Shown here: positions 1 through 6,491 of the stretch, in pieces
How positions within the stretch are numbered: the first letter of the stretch is position 1
Layout of the letters: each line of letters starts with the position of its first letter
Virus record (IMG/VR): IMGVR_UViG_3300033153_003966
Span: 1-20,517 of that record
Source of the DNA: a virus
DNA: 20,517 bases
Reading direction: 5' to 3' (one strand)
Notes under the pieces: model-generated
The model's input: the letters and a program-made list of their open reading frames with translations, nothing else
The model's database searches: none
What the model was told of the DNA's origin: nothing
Program-made: the position numbers and the translations under genes

Positions 1-1497
1 ATTGATCTAGGCGTGAGTATTGACCGTAGACGTTTGATCGGCACCACCCGACGGTACACAAATACCTACGGCGAGTTTAAGATCAACGGAACCTCTCAAG
101 GCAATAACGTACTTGCCCTGTCTGACACCGGTGACCTGAACAACGCCACAGCGTTTGCAACCATCGATGCATTGGTTGATATCACAAACACAGAAGGACT
201 AAGACTCCTGGATATCTCAGGTGATGGTAGCACTGAAGAGTACTACTCTGAGTGGACTCGTGGCGCCAATACTATCAATGTGTTCTACGAGTACCTTAAG
301 CAGATCTCTGCTGATGGCACCACAGAGACTCTGAACTCACTTAATGGTGAGGTGTTCCGTGGTATTACCCACTCGTACGTATATGACAACGAGACAGGCA
401 CTAACTTCACTACCAATGATGTGGGCTGCTACGGCACCGATGTAGTCTTTACTGGTGGGTCTGGCACTGCGTTATTGGGTGAAGAGATATTCGAAGATAC
501 TGCTACTCCTACTTGGAAAGGCCGTGTCGTGGGTATCGATGACAACACAGGCTCTGGGTCGATCGTCGTTGATATCGAAGAGGGAGTTGCTACAGCAGCT
601 GAAACCTTCTCAACAACCAATGGCTTCGCAGGTACTGTATCCGGAACTCCAACAGTGCAGACTGCTGCCGGCGGCCGCTGTATCTTCTACGCAGTAGACG
701 ATGACGGCACTGTTGGTAATATGTATGTGCAGGTACTAGCGGGTGTAGCTCCAGTTAATGACACTCGTATTTACTTCGGTAATGCAACTGCTGACATCGC
801 ACGATTCCATGATGTAGACACTACTATTGTCGAGAGAGCAATCTCAACACCGTTTGCAGGAGCTTCAACAGGTTCAGCTTTGATCGGGTCTTATGGTTTA
901 GGATTGGAGTCAGGTGATACCGCAGCAGCGGATACTTACTTTGATCTGTCTAACTTACCGATCACACCACCTAACAATGTAACCTTTACTACCTCAGGGT
1001 TCATTTCTGGTGATTATGTATTGGTAGCAGAAGACAATGCGGGCGACATTAACTTTGCTCAGATGACTTCTGATGCAACCGCTAACTCAGCTACTCAGAC
1101 GACTATCTCCGTGGTAGCCATTCCATCCGATACACCAAGCTCTGCGGGAGCTAAAGGCGGCATTCGAGTTGAACGGGATACTGGTCTGTACACCCTGCAC
1201 CGCTATACATCGTGGGACAGTGGTACTAACGACTTCACTATCCCAAGCGCTGACTTTCTCACTGATACATTGAAGAATAACGGTCCAGCTACAACGCCGT
1301 TTAATGTATTTGTAACTTATCTGGATCTGGTTACTGCTGCTACTTCTGAAGTGTTCTCTTATGTATATGATGCTGATCGTACCCACTTTGTGCGGGTTCG
1401 TGATGGCGGGCCTACCCCTATCAAGACAGCAGAGACTACCGGTGTGATGAGTAATACTGGAGGAACAGCCTCTGTTAACCGTATCGACGATACTTAA
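1..1497 (+). CDS. Large phage tail/virion structural protein, 3' part (5' truncated)
   Basis: The reading frame is open to the left edge. A GTG at 13 could start it, but the codons before it (I-D-L-G) continue without a stop and GTG 13 has no SD, so the gene almost certainly begins outside the window. At least 498 residues are visible. The N-terminal part carries a DRRRLIGTTRRYTNTYG stretch and, about 100 residues on, NGEVFRGITHSY. I recognise both from large tail proteins of many tailed phages, usually about 1000 residues long. The rest is rich in G, T, S, D and V, as in all-beta virion proteins, and has no catalytic motif or membrane segment. It is followed by a hairpin and then by a gene of a family that usually travels with it. 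Family membership is recognised from memory; its role as a tail or appendage component is inference. Confidence 0.85.
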   Translation: MDLGVSIDRRRLIGTTRRYTNTYGEFKINGTSQGNNVLALSDTGDLNNATAFATIDALVDITNTEGLRLLDISGDGSTEEYYSEWTRGANTINVFYEYLKQISADGTTETLNSLNGEVFRGITHSYVYDNETGTNFTTNDVGCYGTDVVFTGGSGTALLGEEIFEDTATPTWKGRVVGIDDNTGSGSIVVDIEEGVATAAETFSTTNGFAGTVSGTPTVQTAAGGRCIFYAVDDDGTVGNMYVQVLAGVAPVNDTRIYFGNATADIARFHDVDTTIVERAISTPFAGASTGSALIGSYGLGLESGDTAAADTYFDLSNLPITPPNNVTFTTSGFISGDYVLVAEDNAGDINFAQMTSDATANSATQTTISVVAIPSDTPSSAGAKGGIRVERDTGLYTLHRYTSWDSGTNDFTIPSADFLTDTLKNNGPATTPFNVFVTYLDLVTAATSEVFSYVYDADRTHFVRVRDGGPTPIKTAETTGVMSNTGGTASVNRIDDT

Positions 1498-1507
1498 TAA
1501 GGCGCAA

Positions 1508-1535
1508 ACACAGTGGGCTTAGCGGCCCGCTGTGT
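1508..1535 (+). terminator. Strong hairpin after the first tail gene, no T-tract
   Basis: An 11-bp stem (1508-1518 with 1525-1535, one T-G wobble) closes a six-base TTAGCG loop, 10 bases after the TAA of the first gene. The bases that follow (CTGACGG) are not a T-run, so it is not a classical intrinsic terminator. It could be a weak terminator, an mRNA 3'-end stabiliser, or a processing site between two structural genes. Its right arm covers the GTG at 1532, which argues against that codon as a start. Confidence 0.5.
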
Positions 1536-1549
1536 CTGACGGTATAGCT

Positions 1550-3397
1550 ATGGCAGTTTCTACCTACTCAACTAACATGACTGATCTTATGGTCGGAGCT
1601 GGCGATAAAGCCAATGCAACTGCGCTTGGCGGTGGTGCGGCTGGCCTTAACGATGAGACTGACTACTTCATCCAAGGCACGGGCATGATAAGTAAGAATG
1701 CCTTCGCCTCTGATAAGAAAGGGATGATCTACGACACAGGAGCAGACAGGGCATCCCTGATAGGCACTGACGGCGCTTTTGTTATGTGGTGTACTCATGC
1801 AACACCAAACTCATTGGATCTACAGGCCAATGGTGGTGTAGATATGGTTATCGGAAACTCATCAAGTGCGTACAAGCACTGGTATGTAGGTGGGTCTGAT
1901 AGCATTGAATTTATGGGGTGGATATTTGCTGCTGTAAACCCATCCGAAACAACGGACGAAGCCGATACCGGCTCTCCAACAACAGTAGAACAAGAAATCG
2001 GCGTGATGTTTGACCTACCAACTGGGGGCCCAACAAAAGGCGCACCTAATGCGCTCGATGCTATACGAGCTGGTAGATGTGACATTATTTATGAATTTGG
2101 CACGTCAACAGACCCGGATGCAAGCTTTGCACTAGCTGTAACTAACCGAGGTGACGTAACTGATCGGTGGGGGCTGATCCAGTTAGTTAATGGCTCATAC
2201 TTCTGCTCTGGATTACATCAACTGGGATCGGCTACAAACGAAGTCATTTTCACAGACTCAAGCAAGACGTTATTCTGGCGGGATCATCCGGCTGTAACAG
2301 CGCCGTTTAACACTGTTGAAATACAAAACGCTAGTTCTGTCATTAACATGACAAACGTATCATGGAAGGCGCTCGGCACTAAAACTCCCGGTACGTGGAC
2401 TACAACGGATAACGCTACTGTCAACCTAACAACCTGCCAGTTTACAGGCTGGGGCACTTTTGGGTTCGATACAAACACAACAATTGACACCTGTACCTTC
2501 CTGAGCTGTGACCAGATAACTCACGGCGGCGCAATCATGAACGGGTCTTCTGTGCTGGAATCGACAGTCGCGGCAGACGAAGGAGCGCTACTTTATAACG
2601 AGGCGGTTGATCCAGACGGCGAGATGGACGACATGACCTTCTCGAAGGGTGCAAACTCACACCACGCCATACGCTTCGGTACAACCGTAACAGCTGATAT
2701 AACCCTCAGGAACATAGACTTCACAGGCTTTGGGAGCACGGATAATGCAACAGATGCAGTATTTCGTTTTGATGCAACTAGCGGGAGTCTTAATCTTAAC
2801 CTTGTCGGTTGTACCACCGATGGTACTTTTAGCGTGGATGATGCTGCGGGCATTGCAGTAACAATAGTTATTGACCCAGTAACCGAGCTCGTTAATGTAA
2901 AGAATACCAGCGGGGGTGACCTCACAGGCGCGAGAGTTTTCGTAGAAACAGCTGCAACCATCGCCAGCGGCGAGATGTTCGAAGCAGCAGTGACTACTTT
3001 GATATCCTCTACGGGCACGGCGACTTGTACGACTACAGCGGTGCATGGCCTGGTGACCGGTGACCACGTAGTTATTCGTGGCGCGCAGCCGGATGACTAC
3101 AACAAGACAGTCACTGTGACTGTGTCATCAACCACTGTGTTTACATATGATGTGACCAGCGGGATATCCTCGCCGGCCACAGCTACCCCAGTCGTATCAT
3201 TCGTGGTTCTGCATGGCACAACAGACGGCAGCGGTAATATCTCTGCCTCAAGAACATGGCCAGCAGCTCAAGAACTTAAGGGCTGGGCGCGTAAAAGTAA
3301 CGCTGTAAGCCCGTTTTATAAGGAAAGCAAGATAAGTTATACTGTAAATGTGGCAAACGGAAATACAACAAACGTAGTATTGCAACCAGACGAATAG
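1550..3397 (+). CDS. Beta-helix-like phage tail protein with HGL/GD/YN module
   Basis: From ATG 1550 it encodes 615 residues. The same frame opens at GTG 1532, but that codon sits inside a hairpin stem without an SD, so 1550 is preferred; neither start has a strong SD. Residues about 33-62 (DYFIQGTGMISKNAF) and the WYVGGSD and DAIRAGR motifs match a family common in tailed phages next to the TRRYT-type tail protein. Residues about 235-400 show short repeating strands rich in N, T and small residues, typical of a right-handed beta-helix. Near the C-terminus (about 487-545) lies a module with HGLVTGDHVVIRGA followed by DYN and FTY. I know this module from many virion and surface proteins. No enzymatic residues can be assigned; a fibre, spike or distal tail role is inferred. 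Confidence 0.9.
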   Translation: MAVSTYSTNMTDLMVGAGDKANATALGGGAAGLNDETDYFIQGTGMISKNAFASDKKGMIYDTGADRASLIGTDGAFVMWCTHATPNSLDLQANGGVDMVIGNSSSAYKHWYVGGSDSIEFMGWIFAAVNPSETTDEADTGSPTTVEQEIGVMFDLPTGGPTKGAPNALDAIRAGRCDIIYEFGTSTDPDASFALAVTNRGDVTDRWGLIQLVNGSYFCSGLHQLGSATNEVIFTDSSKTLFWRDHPAVTAPFNTVEIQNASSVINMTNVSWKALGTKTPGTWTTTDNATVNLTTCQFTGWGTFGFDTNTTIDTCTFLSCDQITHGGAIMNGSSVLESTVAADEGALLYNEAVDPDGEMDDMTFSKGANSHHAIRFGTTVTADITLRNIDFTGFGSTDNATDAVFRFDATSGSLNLNLVGCTTDGTFSVDDAAGIAVTIVIDPVTELVNVKNTSGGDLTGARVFVETAATIASGEMFEAAVTTLISSTGTATCTTTAVHGLVTGDHVVIRGAQPDDYNKTVTVTVSSTTVFTYDVTSGISSPATATPVVSFVVLHGTTDGSGNISASRTWPAAQELKGWARKSNAVSPFYKESKISYTVNVANGNTTNVVLQPDE

Positions 3398-3409
3398 AGG
3401 TAGAGGGCT

Positions 3410-3721
3410 ATGATTGGAGCAACAGAAGGTAAAGAACCAGATTTCATACAGGACATTGACTGCCTGTCGCTAGACCAGATGCGCGGGGCCATGAAGGACT
3501 TGAGTAAAGCGAAGCTGTCATTAGCAGAGCGAGCCACAGTCGAGGGTGTACAGACTGAGATTGTCGTGGTCAAACAGCAGCTTGAGATGACTCATGAGCA
3601 GCTGCGAAGGCTGATAGGTATGTACCAGACTCTCCAGAATGAGTTCGATCAGTTCAAACAACAGCGCATTGCCGAGCTACAGCTTAAAGTTAACCATGGG
3701 TCAACAACCTCAGAAGACTAA
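3410..3721 (+). CDS. Small coiled-coil protein of the tail module
   Basis: It encodes 103 residues starting at ATG 3410, behind an AGAGG at 3396-3400 with nine-base spacing. The last base of its TAA is the A of the next ATG, so translation is likely coupled. The sequence is almost wholly alpha-helical, with a heptad-like run at about residues 38-92 (VEGVQTEIVVVKQQLEMTHE and on through MYQTLQNEFDQFKQQRI), which suggests a parallel coiled coil. There is no signal peptide or membrane segment. In related phages a short coiled-coil ORF commonly sits at this place between the beta-helix protein and the next structural gene. It may be a trimerisation or chaperone-like partner, or a minor virion protein; no specific function is supported. 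Confidence 0.85.
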   Translation: MIGATEGKEPDFIQDIDCLSLDQMRGAMKDLSKAKLSLAERATVEGVQTEIVVVKQQLEMTHEQLRRLIGMYQTLQNEFDQFKQQRIAELQLKVNHGSTTSED

Positions 3722-4893
3722 TGGCTATAGCGATTGATCCAGCAACGAGTGTAATAACAGTGCCACAGGGGGATCTAGCCCACCTGTCTGGCACCCTATA
3801 CTCAGCGGACTCCAATCAGATCCGCAAAGATGTAATGGCGATACTGGCGTCTGAAGAATACATATGGATGGCCGATGCGTTCAGTCATAACACAACAGTA
3901 ACCCTGTTCGGAGTAACGTACGCAAGAACCCTGGAGTACGTTACTCCGTACAGTATCGAATTCACCCCAGATGCCCAGTGGTCTGTCCGTCTAGAGGGCA
4001 GTAACAACAACATGGGTGACGTTGAAGCAGGCATTCTTGTACAGAATCAAGTACAGGTGATACCCACGAACTCAGCGGGACTGATCGATCTTGAGATACT
4101 CACCTCTTCTGCTTATCAAGGCAAGGTTGTAGTTAGCCAAACACGGGGGCAAGCAGGTACTTCCAAGCCTATCGGCACGTTTGAGAGACCGTCAAACAAC
4201 ACCGATGATGCGTTGGTGATAGCCATGAATGAAGGGCTGCCGGAGTTCCTGTTCACAGAAACTATGACAGTAGCCGACGGTGACTTCTCACTAGGGTACA
4301 ACTTCGTAGGAACGTCACCTAACAATGTCATTACATTAGCAGAACCAGCTGATGTAACTAACTGCAACTTCAGCAATGTAACTCTTGTTGGAGAGCTGGA
4401 TGGGCTTAACCTAGTAGAGAGGTGCTCTATTGGGACAGTCACAAAGCTGAGTGGCTTCATAGAAAAGAGCGCGCTCCAGGCCACATCCACACTAAGCGGG
4501 ACGACATTCTTTGCTGAGTGCTACTCTCAGGCCCCAGGAATGGGCTACCCAACAATCTCCACTGGGGCCGAAGTTATCATGGTGCGCGATCATCACGGGT
4601 CTCTAGGGATTGACGGGATGACTTCCGGAGTCCACACCATAGAGATATATGGTGGGAGGATGGTTATTGAGGCTGGCTGTACTGGGGGCACGATCTACTA
4701 TCGGGGGTCTCAGTTCCAAGATATTGAAGATAATTCAGGTGGGGCAGTAACACTGATCGACCAGACAGATGCGGGCAGGATAACCAACAAGGTCTGGGAG
4801 GAGCTGATTGTAAACCAGTCTGATCCAGCCAAGATAGGCGGGTTCATCGTCAAACGCTTATTAACCAAGTCATTCTGGCTGGGGAATAAATAA
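3721..4893 (+). CDS. Beta-rich virion protein (AIDPATSVITVPQ family)
   Basis: It encodes 390 residues. Its ATG overlaps the stop of the coiled-coil gene (TAATG) and has no own SD, so it probably depends on translational coupling. The N-terminal 130 residues (IDPATSVITVPQGDLAHLSG, later HNTTVTLFGVTYAR, EGSNNN and NSAGL) match a domain I recognise at the N-terminus of many phage structural proteins downstream of the tail module. The middle (about 165-345) is a run of short strands suggesting a single-stranded beta-helix. The C-terminus has ITNKVWEELI, like the VW-containing linker at the end of many phage tail proteins. No enzyme motif is seen. A 13-bp perfect inverted repeat lies within codons 63-76. 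It is probably a fibre, baseplate or decoration component; the exact role is unknown. Confidence 0.9.
   Translation: MAIAIDPATSVITVPQGDLAHLSGTLYSADSNQIRKDVMAILASEEYIWMADAFSHNTTVTLFGVTYARTLEYVTPYSIEFTPDAQWSVRLEGSNNNMGDVEAGILVQNQVQVIPTNSAGLIDLEILTSSAYQGKVVVSQTRGQAGTSKPIGTFERPSNNTDDALVIAMNEGLPEFLFTETMTVADGDFSLGYNFVGTSPNNVITLAEPADVTNCNFSNVTLVGELDGLNLVERCSIGTVTKLSGFIEKSALQATSTLSGTTFFAECYSQAPGMGYPTISTGAEVIMVRDHHGSLGIDGMTSGVHTIEIYGGRMVIEAGCTGGTIYYRGSQFQDIEDNSGGAVTLIDQTDAGRITNKVWEELIVNQSDPAKIGGFIVKRLLTKSFWLGNK
3909..3948 (+). repeat. 13-bp perfect inverted repeat within a structural gene
   Basis: Bases 3909-3921 (CGGAGTAACGTAC) are the exact reverse complement of 3936-3948 (GTACGTTACTCCG), separated by 14 bases. 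The bases just outside and inside the arms do not pair. The repeat lies in frame in the 390-aa structural gene and encodes part of the FGVTYARTLEYVTPYS stretch. As RNA it would be a stable hairpin; as DNA it resembles a large operator-like dyad. It has no T-tract. Confidence 0.8.
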
Positions 4894-4929
4894 TATGCTA
4901 CTATTCCTTTTAAATACACACCGTTACGG

Positions 4930-5301
4930 ATGCCGCCAGTGAGTAAAATCTCTGTGCATTTTGATAGAACCGAATTCGCATGCAAGTGTGGGTGCGGATT
5001 CGATACGGTGGACATTGAGCTCGTCGAGCTCCTTGAAGATATACGCACTCATTTCAACTCCCCTGTAATCATAAACTCAGGACATCGTTGCACCCAGCAC
5101 AATAAGAAAGTAGGTGGCGGCTCCAAGAGCCAGCACCTGCGCGGCCGGGCAGCAGATATTGAAGTTAGTGGAGTCTCCCCCACAGTAGTGGCAGCGTACG
5201 TGGATCAGCTGTATCCGGATATGTACGGCCTAGGGCGATATTCAAGTTTCACACATGTTGACACCAGGACAGGGAAAGCCCGCTGGGATAATAGAGCATG
5301 A
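4930..5301 (+). CDS. Endolysin, peptidase M15 family (zinc D,D- or L,D-peptidase)
   Basis: It encodes 123 residues. The pattern SGHRC (50-54), then SQHLRGRAADI (67-77), then THVDTR (108-113) is that of the M15 family of D-Ala-D-Ala carboxypeptidase and endopeptidase enzymes (M15_3 type). His69, Asp76 and His109 are the expected zinc ligands. Members cut peptide cross-links of murein, and phage members serve as endolysins. The N-terminal CKCGCGFDTVD segment is also typical. There is no signal peptide or separate wall-binding domain, so release needs a holin. ATG 4930 has no clear SD; GTG 4939, nine bases later and in frame (giving V-S-K-I-S), has a weak ACGGA eight bases upstream and may be the true start. 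The holin-like genes follow after a terminator. Confidence 0.93.
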   Translation: MPPVSKISVHFDRTEFACKCGCGFDTVDIELVELLEDIRTHFNSPVIINSGHRCTQHNKKVGGGSKSQHLRGRAADIEVSGVSPTVVAAYVDQLYPDMYGLGRYSSFTHVDTRTGKARWDNRA

Positions 5302-5308
5302 ACAGTTT

Positions 5309-5361
5309 CCCAGTTTCGGCTTACCCCTACCTCTTCCTCACAGGCCGGGGCTGGGTTTTTT
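5309..5361 (+). terminator. Intrinsic terminator downstream of the endolysin
   Basis: The stem 5309-5320 (CCCAGTTTCGGC) pairs with 5344-5355 (GCCGGGGCTGGG) over 12 bp, with three consecutive T-G wobbles. The loop is a 23-base pyrimidine-rich stretch, and TTTTTT follows at 5356-5361. It begins eight bases after the endolysin stop. The T-tract ends directly at an ATG (5362), so transcripts that read through would carry the next gene's SD immediately after the hairpin. Confidence 0.8.
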
Positions 5362-5376
5362 ATGGAGAGTCCTGAG

Positions 5377-5778
5377 ATGAGAGATTTTGACCCGGTTGAG
5401 TGTACACAGATGCAATCGGACATACACGCTGTTAAAGGCGACATGGATAAACTCGATGATGATATGCATGAAATCAAAGTCATGTATGAGAATGATCCCG
5501 CTCGTAAATTCTTCGGGCGTTGGGGTGGCGCTCTAGGTATAGCTATACTCACATCATTAGGTACAGGACTGTACAATTTCGGCATGGCGGCCTCTACGCA
5601 AGACAGACTCAAAGAAGACCAGGAATCATACGTCACAAAGGAAATGTATAAAGGACATAAGGAGAATACGAACCAACGGTTTACACACGTTGAGGAGGAT
5701 GTAAATGAGATTAAGCAGCTCATTAAAGAACAGAACAAAGGCATTACTGAGTTATTGAGAAGGACCCCGATGCCATGA
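5377..5778 (+). CDS. Membrane protein with coiled coils flanking one TM segment
   Basis: From ATG 5377 it encodes 133 residues. GGAGAG at 5364-5369 lies seven bases upstream, an ideal SD. The earlier in-frame ATG 5362 abuts the terminator T-tract and has no SD, so it is rejected as the start. The protein has an acidic, heptad-like N-terminal helix (about 10-40), a short basic patch (ARKFFGRW, 42-49), one hydrophobic segment (about 50-71, GALGIAILTSLGTGLYNFGM), and a charged helical C-terminal half (75-128). This layout resembles phage membrane proteins of lysis cassettes, such as XhlA-like or spanin-like proteins, but I cannot place it in a named family. Its stop overlaps the next start (ATGA). 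It is likely lysis-related by position; topology is inferred. Confidence 0.8.
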   Translation: MRDFDPVECTQMQSDIHAVKGDMDKLDDDMHEIKVMYENDPARKFFGRWGGALGIAILTSLGTGLYNFGMAASTQDRLKEDQESYVTKEMYKGHKENTNQRFTHVEEDVNEIKQLIKEQNKGITELLRRTPMP

Positions 5779-5906
5779 AACTAGGATTCTTCTCACGTAT
5801 GTTCTATGAAATAAGCCTGAGACGCGAGCGGCGCAGGCAGTGGAAGGAATCTAACAAACTAGCGAAGAAGAGGCAGAAACGTGAAAAAGTGGATCCAGAC
5901 AAGTAA
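5775..5906 (+). CDS. Small basic protein, 43 aa, unknown function
   Basis: This short ORF starts at ATG 5775, sharing ATGA with the previous stop. It runs 43 codons to TAA 5904-5906, overlapping the next gene by 26 bases. AGGA at 5761-5764 lies ten bases upstream, a slightly long SD spacing. The product begins MKLGFFSRMFYEI and then becomes strongly basic (RRERRRQWKE, KKRQKREK), like an amphipathic or membrane-surface helix followed by a cationic tail. Without it there would be a 102-base gap in an otherwise gapless operon, which supports it as a gene. It has no lipobox and no full TM segment. A lysis accessory or membrane-associated role is a guess from position only. Confidence 0.6.
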   Translation: MKLGFFSRMFYEISLRRERRRQWKESNKLAKKRQKREKVDPDK

Positions 5907-6192
5907 GATAGGATTATGGTTTTATGCGCAGACCCAGACGAAAAACTGGTTTACCAGCAAGACTTTCTGGAATAGCGCTGCTCAGAAGGTTGCAGTGCTT
6001 GCTGTCATTTTGCTCGGCATTGACCCTGGCCTGGCTGATCAACTTGCCATTGGTATTACTGCTTTTGCTGCCTTTGGTGTTGATATGTGGGTGCGAAAGC
6101 GAACCACGGTCCCAGTCGGCGATCCTATGCCTTCCAAAGTTAAGCCTGCATCGAAATCAGGCTTTGATGAACACGACGACTATTCAGACTGA
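5881..6192 (+). CDS. Holin-like small membrane protein (SKTFW type)
   Basis: It encodes 103 residues from GTG 5881, with a strong SD (GAAGAGG, 5867-5873) seven bases upstream. The N-terminal NWFTSKTFWNS resembles the SKT-x-W start of many small phage holin-like proteins. Two hydrophobic stretches follow (about 36-46 and 51-70) around a DPG turn, then MWVRKRTTVPVGD, the basic and T-x-P end seen in that group. The tail is hydrophilic and acidic (FDEHDDYSD). These features and the nearby endolysin support a holin that forms membrane lesions and releases the endolysin. It overlaps the 43-aa gene upstream. A second, hydrophobic ORF runs in the +1 frame through this gene and is reported as a finding. 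Confidence 0.75.
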   Translation: MKKWIQTSKIGLWFYAQTQTKNWFTSKTFWNSAAQKVAVLAVILLGIDPGLADQLAIGITAFAAFGVDMWVRKRTTVPVGDPMPSKVKPASKSGFDEHDDYSD

Positions 6193-6239
6193 TGATGAGT
6201 TCTGGGTATATATAACTTGTAGATTAGAGGAGCAGAAAA

Positions 6240-6491
6240 ATGAATCAGATATGGTTTACGGCCCTCCTGTACTTCATGGAGAAACTAATGAAGTCCGACG
6301 TTTTTGAGAAAGTTGAGGAGGCAGTACAGGCATTCTTTGACAAGCAGTTTGATGATATGGCCGGAGGCGATAAGTTCCAAGCAGTTGTCGCAGCTGTAAT
6401 GCCTATCGCTACTGATGTGGGTAAGCTCTTACTGGGAGCAGCAGTACAGATGCTCTACGTTAAATACTCACCGAAGACACCACTTAAGTAA
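6240..6491 (+). CDS. Small helical protein of the lysis region, unknown function
   Basis: It encodes 83 residues from ATG 6240, behind an excellent SD (AGAGGAG, 6226-6232, seven bases upstream). It is predicted mainly helical: an N-terminal amphipathic part (MNQIWFTALLYFMEKLM), an acidic middle (DVFEKVEEAVQAFFDKQFDD), and a hydrophobic C-terminal helix (about 47-71, including AVVAAVMPIATDVGKLLLGA). The last helix could insert in the membrane. Its stop overlaps the start of the next gene (TAATG). I do not recognise the family. Position after the holin-like gene makes a lysis accessory or second holin or antiholin possible, but a small virion protein is equally possible. Confidence 0.75.
   Translation: MNQIWFTALLYFMEKLMKSDVFEKVEEAVQAFFDKQFDDMAGGDKFQAVVAAVMPIATDVGKLLLGAAVQMLYVKYSPKTPLK

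Noticed and set aside
1532-1549. GTG 1532 as the start of the beta-helix gene
   Set aside because: It lies in the right arm of an 11-bp hairpin without an SD. ATG 1550 in the same frame gives an ordinary MAVSTY start.
4895-4942. 15-codon ORF (MLLFLLNTHRYGCRQ) just before the endolysin
   Set aside because: It is very short with no SD, and it overlaps the endolysin start in another frame.
5362-5376. ATG 5362 as the start of the coiled-coil membrane protein
   Set aside because: It directly follows a T-tract with no SD, while the good SD (GGAGAG) is inside this stretch and correctly spaced for ATG 5377.
5205-5744. 179-codon open frame on the minus strand over the endolysin end and membrane gene
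   Set aside because: It is antisense to recognised coding sequence and crosses the terminator; its Ser/Leu-rich composition is that of a shadow frame.
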